Source of the DNA: Sediminibacillus terrae
Lineage (GTDB): Bacteria; Bacillota; Bacilli; Bacillales; Amphibacillaceae
Reading direction: 5' to 3'
Length of the DNA: 64,000 nt
Assembly: GCF_009602435.1 (NCBI RefSeq)
Contig: NZ_VZDQ01000024.1
Location: forward strand, 62,001-126,000
Shown piece after piece: positions 8,175-15,884 of this stretch. The position numbers were made by a program, and so were the translations under genes. Each line of letters opens with the position of its first letter. The stretch's first letter is position 1. The notes under the pieces were generated by a model. That model saw only the letters and a program-made list of their open reading frames with translations, made no database searches and was not told the origin of the DNA.

Positions 8175-9698
8175 TTACGTCTCCTTTTGCTTCGTTTTAC
8201 TTCGCAGACTTCCGGCTAGGTAGTGCAAGGAGTGCGTCTTCAGGACCCCTGCGGCCCCTAGGAATATTCCCGCACCGATAGCCGCAACCATTATGATATG
8301 CAACAACACGGGCCAACCTGTGACCAACCGGCTGAGCGGGATGATGACAGCTGCCATGATTCCTGTAGCGACAGTGATTTTGATAAACTCTCCAGCCAAC
8401 ATGCCTGACGGAAGCCCCTTGACATGCTTCAGGAAGAGAACAAATCCTGTGGTCGCATAAAGCAAACCGACTACCGAGGATGCGAGCGGGATACCGATAA
8501 ATCCCAGCATGTTCGTGAATAAATAATTGAATAATAGATTCAACACCACGGAAACGGCGCCGATTTTCATGATTAATTTGCCTTGTTTTATCGAATAAAA
8601 TCCTTTGTTGACCATCGTATTCAAACTGAAAAAAAGTACCGAACCAAAATAGTAGTAGGCCGCCTGGCTTGTCTCCAGGGTAGCCTGATGCGTAAACGCA
8701 CCGCGCTCATACAATAGCTCGATGATTTGCGGCATGAGGATCATCATCCCGCTGATCGCCGGAAGGACGAGCAAGTACATCAGGTTAAGTCCCTGCGTCA
8801 TCGTTTGTTTGAATTGCTTCTGATTGCCTGCAGCCTGTGCTTGAGCAAGTGCCGGAAAAACCAGGGTCGCAATCGTGACTCCGAAAATCGCCTGCGGAAA
8901 ATGGACCAGGTTTTTGGCATAGTTGATATAGGTCACGGTTCCTTCGGGAAAGTAGCCGGCAAATATATTGTCGACTGCCAAGTTGATTTGGCCCACCATA
9001 ACGGTCAAGGCCACAGGCAGGAACAACTGATAAAATTGTTTAATTTCCGCCGGATTGATTTTTTCTTTCCATCGGATTGCTTGTTTGGGAACAGCCAAAA
9101 TCAGCTTGAACAATAAAGAAACAATCGTACCTGCAAAATAGCCGGCCGCCAGTGCGTTAGGTCCGGCAGATTCCGCGAATAGAAAAGCGCTGGTTATCAT
9201 GGCGGCTATCACGATGATTTGCGAGGCAGCTGATGTGGAAAATCGCTGTCTTGCATCCAGATAAGCCTCCAATACAGCGTTTAATCCAACAAACACCAAG
9301 GCACCCATAAGCCAAATGGATACCCCGACCGCAACCCTTGTCGCCTGTCCGCTGAATTCGGCATAAAGAAACGGAATCAAATACGGGGAAAGCAGCATAC
9401 CGAGAACCGCTGCGACTGTCCCTCCAATAGCTGTTGCTTTGAACACATGGGACAAGTGGCTGTTTTCCCTGCCACTGGCAGCTGCCTCGAGATAGCTTGG
9501 GACGAATGTATTCTTCATTCCGTTGATCATGAACAGGAACAGCATGTTCGGAATGATGAATGCAGCCAAGAATGCATCCGCCTGATAACTGTCTCCGAAG
9601 TAATAGGCAATCACCATGTCGCGGACCAGGCCTGAAATTTTCAATAGCAATGTCATCAGCAAAAACAACAATCCGGCCGCTCCCAGTTTCGACTTCAT
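8175..9698 (-). CDS. MurJ/Wzx-like lipid-linked glycan flippase
   Basis: A 507-residue protein of about 14 membrane segments belonging to the MviN/MurJ branch of the MOP superfamily: LLKISGLVRDMVIAYYFGDSYQADAF at the N-terminus, AFIIPNMLFLFMINGMKNTFVP and the YYYFGSVLFFSLNTMVNKGFYS repeat in the second half. It would flip a polyprenyl-linked saccharide across the membrane. The genomic place, first gene of the polymer operon and next to a Wzy-like gene, argues for repeat-unit export rather than essential lipid II transport, but a MurJ role cannot be excluded. The second ATG (9698) is preferred because GGGGT lies seven bases before it; an ATG at 9704 is also possible. Confidence 0.82.
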   Translation of the reverse strand: MKSKLGAAGLLFLLMTLLLKISGLVRDMVIAYYFGDSYQADAFLAAFIIPNMLFLFMINGMKNTFVPSYLEAAASGRENSHLSHVFKATAIGGTVAAVLGMLLSPYLIPFLYAEFSGQATRVAVGVSIWLMGALVFVGLNAVLEAYLDARQRFSTSAASQIIVIAAMITSAFLFAESAGPNALAAGYFAGTIVSLLFKLILAVPKQAIRWKEKINPAEIKQFYQLFLPVALTVMVGQINLAVDNIFAGYFPEGTVTYINYAKNLVHFPQAIFGVTIATLVFPALAQAQAAGNQKQFKQTMTQGLNLMYLLVLPAISGMMILMPQIIELLYERGAFTHQATLETSQAAYYYFGSVLFFSLNTMVNKGFYSIKQGKLIMKIGAVSVVLNLLFNYLFTNMLGFIGIPLASSVVGLLYATTGFVLFLKHVKGLPSGMLAGEFIKITVATGIMAAVIIPLSRLVTGWPVLLHIIMVAAIGAGIFLGAAGVLKTHSLHYLAGSLRSKTKQKET

Positions 9699-9872
9699 CC
9701 TCATTACCCCGCAGTTTGCTTCCTGTTTTGTGTTTGGACAGTCCGCCAGAGGCGGAGCTGCCTGTAATTCACCTCAAATATACCAAACCTAAACAAAAGA
9801 AAAAGGAAAATTCATGATTCTTAACGCACTCTTTACGTACTTCATATTAACTTAGTATTCTGTGAATCTTTG

Positions 9873-12293
9873 TTAATGGAACAGACCTTCCAGCTTGTTT
9901 CTGACAGAGGGGGAAATCGCACTGTTTCCGCCCAAATAGTAATAAACCGGTTCGCCGGGCAGTCCTTTCAGCCATTCGGAAAGCACGTCGGGCACTTCCT
10001 TCTCGTTCGTCAACAGCAGCGGTGACTTTTGCCGGGCAGCCAAGGCAGTTCCGGACAGGGAATCCGCCATGCCATAGCCCCTTGCAAAAAAAACGTTGGA
10101 TAGTGCCTGTTTTGGATAATATTTTTCGGCGATTGCCACACTTGTTTCAAATCTAGTTTTGCCTGATACCCGTTCGACTATACTGACCTTTTGCCGCAAT
10201 GTTTTCTCGACGGCTGCAGAAACAGCGTTTGTACCACCGATGATAGTTGCTTTGCGTATATTGTTATCTTGTATAAATTGAGAAACTTGTTTGTTTAATC
10301 GGCTTTTTTCCGTCAGCAGAATCGGAATTTGATTTTCTGCTGCATAAGAAGCAATGGATAGTGCGTCAGAAGACTTTTCGTCACCTGTCGTGAGATAGAT
10401 TTCATCGGCAGTGTTCGATCGGGCAGTCACTTCGGCAATATTGGCAGCTGTTTCATATCGGGTCGCTCCGGATAACCGGATGATCTCGGCATTTCCATAG
10501 CGGGATTTCAATTTGTTTTCTATTTTCAAAGAAACTGCCGCAGTACCTCCAAGTAAATAAATTTTGTAGGGCCTGGATCCTGAAACATAATGGTCCGGAT
10601 TAAGCCGGTCGATTTCCTTCAAGGTAACCTCTTGCAGCGTATCTGGAGTGGTCAGCAATAACGGGGACGCAAACTCTGCCGCCAACACGCTCCCGGTCAA
10701 TGCATCGATTGGCAAGTCCCCCCTACCCAGTACAACGCCTTGGCTATTGTTCCAGTGCCAGCCGAAGTTGGCGATGCTGACGCTCGTTTCATACCGCCGG
10801 CTTCCTTCCAAAGCATAGGTAAGGGTGTTTGGCGAACTGCTTAAGTAACTGCTCGCAGCAAAACCGGTTTTTCCGCTGCTTGTCCTTACCGGGTACCAGA
10901 CAAACTGGGAGGTGTTACTGTTGGAAGATTGAAATGAACCAGTAATGGTCACCCTTTCTCCTCGCTTTAGTGAACCGATCTGCGAACCGGAGGGACTGTC
11001 CCTCAACGTCAGACTGTCAGCCGTAACATAAACTGGTTGATTGACAGAATAGTTTTGCCTGGTCGTCACCTGGCTCGCTTTATAACGGATTGTTTCCCCG
11101 CCGAAACGCAGAATCCCATCAATCCTAGGGTTCAATAAATAGGTGGGAAATGGCGGCAAGTCTTCTAAGAGACCATAGTCGTTGATGTGTCGATAGATTT
11201 TTTCCTGATAAGCAGATGCCGGATTTGTGAGCGGATCATTCCGCGAGGACAAACCATTATACGCAAGAATGGCAAAATACCAGTTTTCCAGCTTTGATTT
11301 ATCATGGTCATTTATCTTCGGTATCAATCCTGCATTGGCATAGTTCCATTTCTGCTGTAAAATTTTCAACCCTTCTCGAATGTTGTAACGGATATCGGTA
11401 GAAAGCTTGTTGATTTCGCGCTGCTTTTCTTCGGGATCTTCTATGAATCGATAGTCTGATACTTGCATGATTCCGATGCCGATGCAGTCGTAGCCCAGTT
11501 TGACATTGGTGCCATCCCAATTCGGGCAGTTTTTTCTATAATGGGATTCCGGCGTATTACCCTTTGGCCAATACTGTTGCCAACCGCTTTCCTGGTAGGC
11601 GATTGCTTTGACGATCTCCGGAGGAATGCCGGCGTTGACCGCTTCTTCAGTGAGGATGCGGGAGATTTCACTGTAGGAGGGGTTACTGTATTTTTCCTCA
11701 ACGGAAGCCAGGATAGCAAATCGACTTGTGATTTTGGACATAGCGGAAGGCTGCTCATTAGCTTGCTTTTTGACTTTACCTTGTTCTAGTTTAAACACAT
11801 CGTCGAGAATATCAGTCGGCTCTGTCATGATGTCATTGTTTTCGAATACTGGGTAGCTCACCGTTATCTCCTGACCTTCCATCTCTAAGGCTGCCCGTTG
11901 ATAGGTAGGAGAAGTGAAAACTTTTTGATACTCTTCACCACCAGAGAGCACTTCAAAATATACCTCTTGGCCAGTACCATCCAATCGATATTCGATAATC
12001 AGGTAGTGATCGGTATCCTCCGTTAGTAATTGAATATCGGCGATAGCCGCCAGAGTGGCTTTGTTGCTATACAACACTTTGGCATTTCTCACCACTTTAA
12101 TCGATGATGTTGTTTGGTTGTTGTTTACTTCAGCGGTCAATCCTCCTTCAAATTCCAGTTGGGTTTCCCCTCCCGGTATTCCGTTTTCCTCGGCAGCAGT
12201 CAAATGACTGGCCGCCATAAACAAAAACAGCAAACTCAGGACAAAGCCGCCTGCTTTCTTTATGCTTGTTTTGTCTCCAAAGTATTTCGACAA
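9873..12293 (-). CDS. Secreted lytic transglycosylase with SH3 and three cell-wall-binding type-2 repeats
   Basis: An 806-residue exported protein. A signal peptide covers residues about 12-34 (ending SHLTAAEE). A goose-lysozyme-like SLT domain lies at about 205-375, with YQESGW holding the likely catalytic Glu, IGIGIMQVSDYRF and FAILAYNG. A bacterial SH3 domain follows (about 420-490, DSLTLRDSPSGSQIG). Three CWB2 (PF04122) repeats fill the C-terminus, each marked by R(Y/F)ETS/A and an LLGG/IIGG strand. It probably cuts peptidoglycan while holding on to a wall polymer. The start is TTG with a GGGGAGAGGG site. CWB2 repeats bind anionic wall polymers in clostridial proteins, so a partner in the neighbouring glycan cluster is likely. 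Confidence 0.85.
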   Translation of the reverse strand: MSKYFGDKTSIKKAGGFVLSLLFLFMAASHLTAAEENGIPGGETQLEFEGGLTAEVNNNQTTSSIKVVRNAKVLYSNKATLAAIADIQLLTEDTDHYLIIEYRLDGTGQEVYFEVLSGGEEYQKVFTSPTYQRAALEMEGQEITVSYPVFENNDIMTEPTDILDDVFKLEQGKVKKQANEQPSAMSKITSRFAILASVEEKYSNPSYSEISRILTEEAVNAGIPPEIVKAIAYQESGWQQYWPKGNTPESHYRKNCPNWDGTNVKLGYDCIGIGIMQVSDYRFIEDPEEKQREINKLSTDIRYNIREGLKILQQKWNYANAGLIPKINDHDKSKLENWYFAILAYNGLSSRNDPLTNPASAYQEKIYRHINDYGLLEDLPPFPTYLLNPRIDGILRFGGETIRYKASQVTTRQNYSVNQPVYVTADSLTLRDSPSGSQIGSLKRGERVTITGSFQSSNSNTSQFVWYPVRTSSGKTGFAASSYLSSSPNTLTYALEGSRRYETSVSIANFGWHWNNSQGVVLGRGDLPIDALTGSVLAAEFASPLLLTTPDTLQEVTLKEIDRLNPDHYVSGSRPYKIYLLGGTAAVSLKIENKLKSRYGNAEIIRLSGATRYETAANIAEVTARSNTADEIYLTTGDEKSSDALSIASYAAENQIPILLTEKSRLNKQVSQFIQDNNIRKATIIGGTNAVSAAVEKTLRQKVSIVERVSGKTRFETSVAIAEKYYPKQALSNVFFARGYGMADSLSGTALAARQKSPLLLTNEKEVPDVLSEWLKGLPGEPVYYYLGGNSAISPSVRNKLEGLFH

Positions 12294-12540
12294 AATCGAA
12301 CACCCTCTCCCCTTTTTTTAACTCTATGAATCTTATAAAAAACGGAGATAGAGGCTTTGTCAACGCGGCTTTGATAATTGTAAACCAATCTGGTTCCCTT
12401 AACGTTCAGGATGAATCGTGCGCATCTTACCCTCTGTTGGGGGACACGCTTGTGCCGTTTTAGATAGTTAACCAAAATTTCAAGAAAACTAAACAAAGTA
12501 ATCAAACGTTTACTGTAAAGTTTTGTTGAAGATTTATTAA

Positions 12541-12594
12541 GTTGTGGGGTCAGGTTGTGGGGTCAGTCCCCGGCGATAGATGGGGACTGACCCC
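12541..12594. repeat. REP-like palindrome pair R1
   Basis: GGGGTCAGTCCCC (12559-12571) and its exact inverse GGGGACTGACCCC (12582-12594) face each other across 10 bases. The left arm is preceded by a tandem duplication of GTTGTGGGGTCAG (12541-12566). It lies in the 353-base gap between the SLT gene and the 65-residue gene; the rest of that gap (12294-12540) is AT-rich and shows only a possible promoter region. Confidence 0.85.
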
Positions 12595-12621
12595 GTAGGT
12601 AATATGGCCTATATTCAAGAT

Positions 12622-12649
12622 AAAAAAAGGAGCCGGGTTGGGCTCTTTA
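12622..12649 (-). terminator. Terminator of the 65-residue protein gene
   Basis: Read on the minus strand, GAGCC-CAACCC-GGCTC followed by TTTTTTT overlaps the stop codon of the small gene at 12647. Confidence 0.75.
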
Positions 12650-12844
12650 TTCTTGGGAATGCTTCTCTTTCTTATATGGTTTTGCAGAGCCGGTGAATGG
12701 ATTGATTTCGTACGTTAGGTCTCGTCCGGCCTCTTTTTCTTCTTGTGAAACGCTTTTTCCAAGTGCTGCATAATACCAAGCCCATGCGCCCAATGACAAT
12801 AATCCACCGATAGTTGTAACCCAAAACACAGCGTCCCCGTCCAT
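12647..12844 (-). CDS. Small single-span membrane protein of unknown function
   Basis: A 65-residue protein beginning MDGDAVFWVTTIGGLL. One hydrophobic segment (residues about 6-29) is followed by a charged cytosolic tail with ALGKSVSQEEKEAG and NPFTGSAKPY. The ATG has a good GGAGGTGG site four bases upstream and a terminator at its stop, so it is a real single gene. I do not recognise the family. It lies between the secreted transglycosylase gene and ugd, but has its own signals and need not belong to the glycan pathway. Confidence 0.6.
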   Translation of the reverse strand: MDGDAVFWVTTIGGLLSLGAWAWYYAALGKSVSQEEKEAGRDLTYEINPFTGSAKPYKKEKHSQE

Positions 12845-12911
12845 GCTCCACCTCCATATGATTGTTATTTCCAGTTTAGCATGGAATACCTTTTTTCGGT
12901 CATCCTACAGT

Positions 12912-14249
12912 CTAGTGACTTGCCAAAGAGGTAACCGCCCTAGACGAGTTGACAGTCGGCCGTCCAATCGAATGGTACTCGATTTCACTTGCTTCTGCAT
13001 CTTTCAAGGCGAAGCAGTTACGGCCGTCAAACAGAAGCGGACTGGCCAGCAGGCGGGCATATTCCGTTAACGGAAGATCCTTGATCTGCTTCCAATCGGT
13101 GACGATCACGGCACAGTCTGCAGCTTGGACAGCCTCCTGCAGATTGTCGGTCAACATGATTTCGGCAGGCATCAGTTGTCTGGCTCGAGAGACAGCAACC
13201 GGGTCATACCCGCGGAGCATAGCCCCTGCAGCCTGCAGTTTCTCTGCGACCCGTATGGCGGGTGATTCCCGCATATCGTCTGTATTCGGTTTGAAGGTCA
13301 GACCAAGCAAAGCGATGGTTTTGCCTTCAAGACTTCCTAAACGGGCTTGAATCATTTCCACCAGCCAATCCCGCTGATTCTCATTGACATGCTGGACACT
13401 GCCAAGCAATGGCATCGGGTAATCATGACTTCTTCCCATCGCGATCAATGCATTGGTGTCCTTTGGAAAACAAGAGCCGCCATAGCCGAGCCCCGCTTGG
13501 AGAAACTTACTGCCGATACGCGAATCCATTCCCATTCCTTCTGCCACGTTATCGACATTGGCTCCTACATGGGCGCACAAATGAGCCATTTCGTTAATAA
13601 AGCTTATTTTAGCCGCCAAAAATGCATTGGAGGCATATTTGATCATTTCGGCGCTGCGTAAATCCGTTTTGACGATTGGCAGCTGGAACGGCCGGTTGAT
13701 TTCCTCCAGCAGTTCCAGTGCAATTGGATCATCAGACCCTATCACAATGCGCTCCCCGTGAAATGTATCCTGTACTGCCGTACCTTGACGGAGGAATTCC
13801 GGGTTGGAAACGATACGTATTTGAACCGGTTCGGCCAATTCTGCCTCTATCATCCTTTTGATAGATTGATTGGTTCCCACGGGAACAGTGCTTTTCGTCA
13901 CAATCACCGCATTCTGCTTCAAATGGCCGGCAACCGCTCTGCTAGCCGCTTCAATAAAAGTCAAATCAGCTGAGCCGTCAGCCGTTTCCGGTGTTCCGAC
14001 AGCCAAGTAAACAACCTCTTTCCCGGCCAGCCCTTCTTCATAATCAGTAGTAAACTCCAGCCTGCCGCGTCGGAGATTTTTTCCGAGTAAATCTTCCAGC
14101 CCTTCTTCAAAAATCGGAGACCTGCCGTGGTTCAACAAACTGACTTTTTCTTCATCGATATCCAAACAAGTAACCGAGTGGCCGATTTCTGCTAAACAAA
14201 CACCTGTGACCAAACCGACGTAACCCGTACCAATGACCGCTATATTCAT
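12912..14249 (-). CDS. ugd: UDP-glucose 6-dehydrogenase
   Basis: A 445-residue NAD-dependent enzyme that oxidises UDP-glucose to UDP-glucuronate in two steps (TuaD/Ugd/YwqF family). The N-terminal Rossmann loop is GTGYVG (7-12), the catalytic cysteine is C260 in GYGGSCFPKDTNAL, and the C-terminal UDP-binding domain has LGLTFKPNTDDMRESPA. It would supply glucuronate to the acidic polymer of the neighbouring cluster. Its ATG overlaps the stop of a 44-residue gene as ATGA, so the two are probably translated together. The name ugd is used for the reaction; the paralogue class (tuaD or ywqF) is not resolved. Confidence 0.92.
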   Translation of the reverse strand: MNIAVIGTGYVGLVTGVCLAEIGHSVTCLDIDEEKVSLLNHGRSPIFEEGLEDLLGKNLRRGRLEFTTDYEEGLAGKEVVYLAVGTPETADGSADLTFIEAASRAVAGHLKQNAVIVTKSTVPVGTNQSIKRMIEAELAEPVQIRIVSNPEFLRQGTAVQDTFHGERIVIGSDDPIALELLEEINRPFQLPIVKTDLRSAEMIKYASNAFLAAKISFINEMAHLCAHVGANVDNVAEGMGMDSRIGSKFLQAGLGYGGSCFPKDTNALIAMGRSHDYPMPLLGSVQHVNENQRDWLVEMIQARLGSLEGKTIALLGLTFKPNTDDMRESPAIRVAEKLQAAGAMLRGYDPVAVSRARQLMPAEIMLTDNLQEAVQAADCAVIVTDWKQIKDLPLTEYARLLASPLLFDGRNCFALKDAEASEIEYHSIGRPTVNSSRAVTSLASH

Positions 14250-14380
14250 GGCAGTTTCACCGCCTTTTGCTTCTTTCCGTATCCAATGGAGAGGAAGTCA
14301 ACCAACGGATGCTCCATTTGCTTCTTTCGTTCGCTGCCAGGGAATGCCGCAGTTCGGGACGCTTGTTCATTCTTTTTCAT
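14246..14380 (-). CDS. 44-residue peptide gene coupled to ugd
   Basis: A short frame encoding 44 residues (MKKNEQASRTAAFPGSERKK then QMEHPLVDFLSIGYGKKQKA and VKLP). It has an excellent AAAGGAGAG ribosome site about six bases before ATG, and its TGA overlaps the ugd ATG (ATGA). The product is basic, without signal peptide or membrane span. No family is recognised. It could be a true small protein acting on Ugd or a leader that sets ugd translation. The strong ribosome site argues that it is translated. Confidence 0.55.
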   Translation of the reverse strand: MKKNEQASRTAAFPGSERKKQMEHPLVDFLSIGYGKKQKAVKLP

Positions 14381-14546
14381 CAAATCGCTCTCCTTTGTCA
14401 GGTGTTACTTCTATTTATATTGGGCAGCATGCGAATCCATGCATGACCGTTGACTTCATCCTACCCCGTCGATAGAATCGCCACAATCCCCCTGAACATG
14501 CGGTTTCCCGCGCGTTTACAATGTTTACAAATAACAAAACCACAAT

Positions 14547-14588
14547 AAAAGGCGTCCTTTCTCGTTTGAAAAAAGGACGCCTTTTATT
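14547..14588 (-). terminator. Terminator of the second tagO-like gene
   Basis: AAAAGGCGTCCTTT and AAAGGACGCCTTTT form a 14-bp stem with flanking A and T tracts, 52 bases after the stop at 14640. It also isolates the ugd operon from read-through. Confidence 0.85.
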
Positions 14589-14639
14589 TTCTTTCTGTAA
14601 AATCGTGTTTGTTAGGTTTTTGTTAATTTTGCTTCATAT

Positions 14640-15713
14640 TCAGCCACGGTCATTGGTGCGTTTTACCAGCTTGTGCATGCTGTTGATCAACGGTTTTTTC
14701 CTTTTCTCCACTGCGCCGATTTCCGCTATCAAAGTAAGCAGCAGCAAAATAATGAAAGAAATGACCAGTGAAAAAGTGAGCGATGCATTCGAGAACATGA
14801 TGCCGAGGATGCCGAATACGGCGCTGAAACCGTAAATGATCAGCACGGTTGCCCGGTGGCTGAACCCCGAGGCAAGCAATTGATAATGAATATGCTTTTT
14901 ATCGGGAAGCATGATGTTTTCATGGTTGTACAACCTTCGCACTATGGCGAACAACGTATCGAATATGGGTACCGCCAAAACGATCACCGGGATGATAAAA
15001 CTGAACAATGTCACATTTTTGAACAATCCAAGCAAGGAAATGACGGCTACGGAATACCCGAGAAACATCGATCCGGTATCGCCCATATAGATTTTTGCCG
15101 GATAGAAATTATGATAGAGAAAACCGATATTGCTGGCAATCAATACGACGCAAAAATACACAACGACCACGCGGTAATCACCAAGCGCCATAATCAGCAC
15201 GCTGATCAAAGCGATTGCCGACACGCCGGAAGCCAGTCCATCCAATCCGTCGATTAGGTTGATGGCATTGGTTATGCCCACAATCCATAACAACGTGACG
15301 ATAAAACTCCAATTACCAAGTTCCACTAATCCAAAAAGCGGTACATTGATCCGCTCGATGATCAGGCCGCCGTATATCAACACGCCGGCAGCAGAGATTT
15401 GCCCGATCAATTTATACAATGGGCGCAGCTGAAATTTATCATCAAGAATTCCGAGAATGACGACGATGATCGCCCCGAGACCGATTTCGAACATATGGCG
15501 GTGAACCGGCTGCAAATACAGCAAGCCGAGAACCGTGCCTAAAAAAATGGCCAGGCCGCCCAGCCTTGGAATCGCGACTTTATGAATTTTTCTGGCCTCC
15601 GGCTTATCCATCGCTCCGATTTTGACTGCGAGCTTTTTCACAGGAACAACGAGCAAGGCAGTAGCCAGCAGTGAAATCAGAAAGGCAATGACAAGCTCTG
15701 TCAGGTTAACCAT
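14640..15713 (-). CDS. Undecaprenyl-phosphate GlcNAc-1-phosphate transferase (TagO/WecA family), copy 2
   Basis: A 357-residue polytopic membrane protein of the same family as the gene at 1421-2467. All signatures are kept: LDDKFQLRPLYK (DD motif), NAINLIDGLDGLASGVS, YMGDTGSMFLGYS and the DKKHIHYQLL motif (HIH followed by Y, where copy 1 has HLHH). It should start a lipid-linked glycan by adding GlcNAc-1-phosphate or a related sugar phosphate to undecaprenyl phosphate. The gene has its own promoter and terminator. With the first copy nearby the two may serve different polymers, for example wall teichoic acid and a glucuronate polymer fed by ugd. Confidence 0.88.
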   Translation of the reverse strand: MVNLTELVIAFLISLLATALLVVPVKKLAVKIGAMDKPEARKIHKVAIPRLGGLAIFLGTVLGLLYLQPVHRHMFEIGLGAIIVVILGILDDKFQLRPLYKLIGQISAAGVLIYGGLIIERINVPLFGLVELGNWSFIVTLLWIVGITNAINLIDGLDGLASGVSAIALISVLIMALGDYRVVVVYFCVVLIASNIGFLYHNFYPAKIYMGDTGSMFLGYSVAVISLLGLFKNVTLFSFIIPVIVLAVPIFDTLFAIVRRLYNHENIMLPDKKHIHYQLLASGFSHRATVLIIYGFSAVFGILGIMFSNASLTFSLVISFIILLLLTLIAEIGAVEKRKKPLINSMHKLVKRTNDRG

Positions 15714-15769
15714 AGAATCCCTACTTTAATTGATTTCTCTCATCTTTAATATGAATCAAACGTTCGATA

Positions 15770-15799
15770 ATATTACAATTTTACTACACTCTATTTCAA
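15770..15799 (-). promoter_or_regulatory. Probable SigA promoter of the second tagO-like gene
   Basis: Minus-strand TTGAAA (15794-15799), 18-base spacer, TAATAT (15770-15775), about 57 bases before the start codon. Confidence 0.45.
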
Positions 15800-15838
15800 T
15801 TATTCACCGAGACGCACCTGCCCAAACATATAAAGGCA

Positions 15839-15880
15839 GGCAAAAAACGCATGCACCCGGGTGGGCACATACGTCTTTTA
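15839..15880 (-). terminator. Imperfect terminator hairpin of the RND pump gene
   Basis: Starting just after the pump stop codon on the minus strand, an imperfect stem pairing ACGTATGTGCCC with a GGGTGCATGCGT arm ends in TTTTTTGCC. The pairing has mismatches, so the call is moderate. Confidence 0.5.
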
Positions 15881-15884
15881 CTTG

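Noticed and set aside
10989-11004. GGAGGGACTGTCCCTC inside the SLT/CWB2 gene as a third in-frame REP element
   Set aside because: It codes LRDSPSG, the normal SH3b motif, so the palindrome is likely chance; kept apart from the vpr cases.
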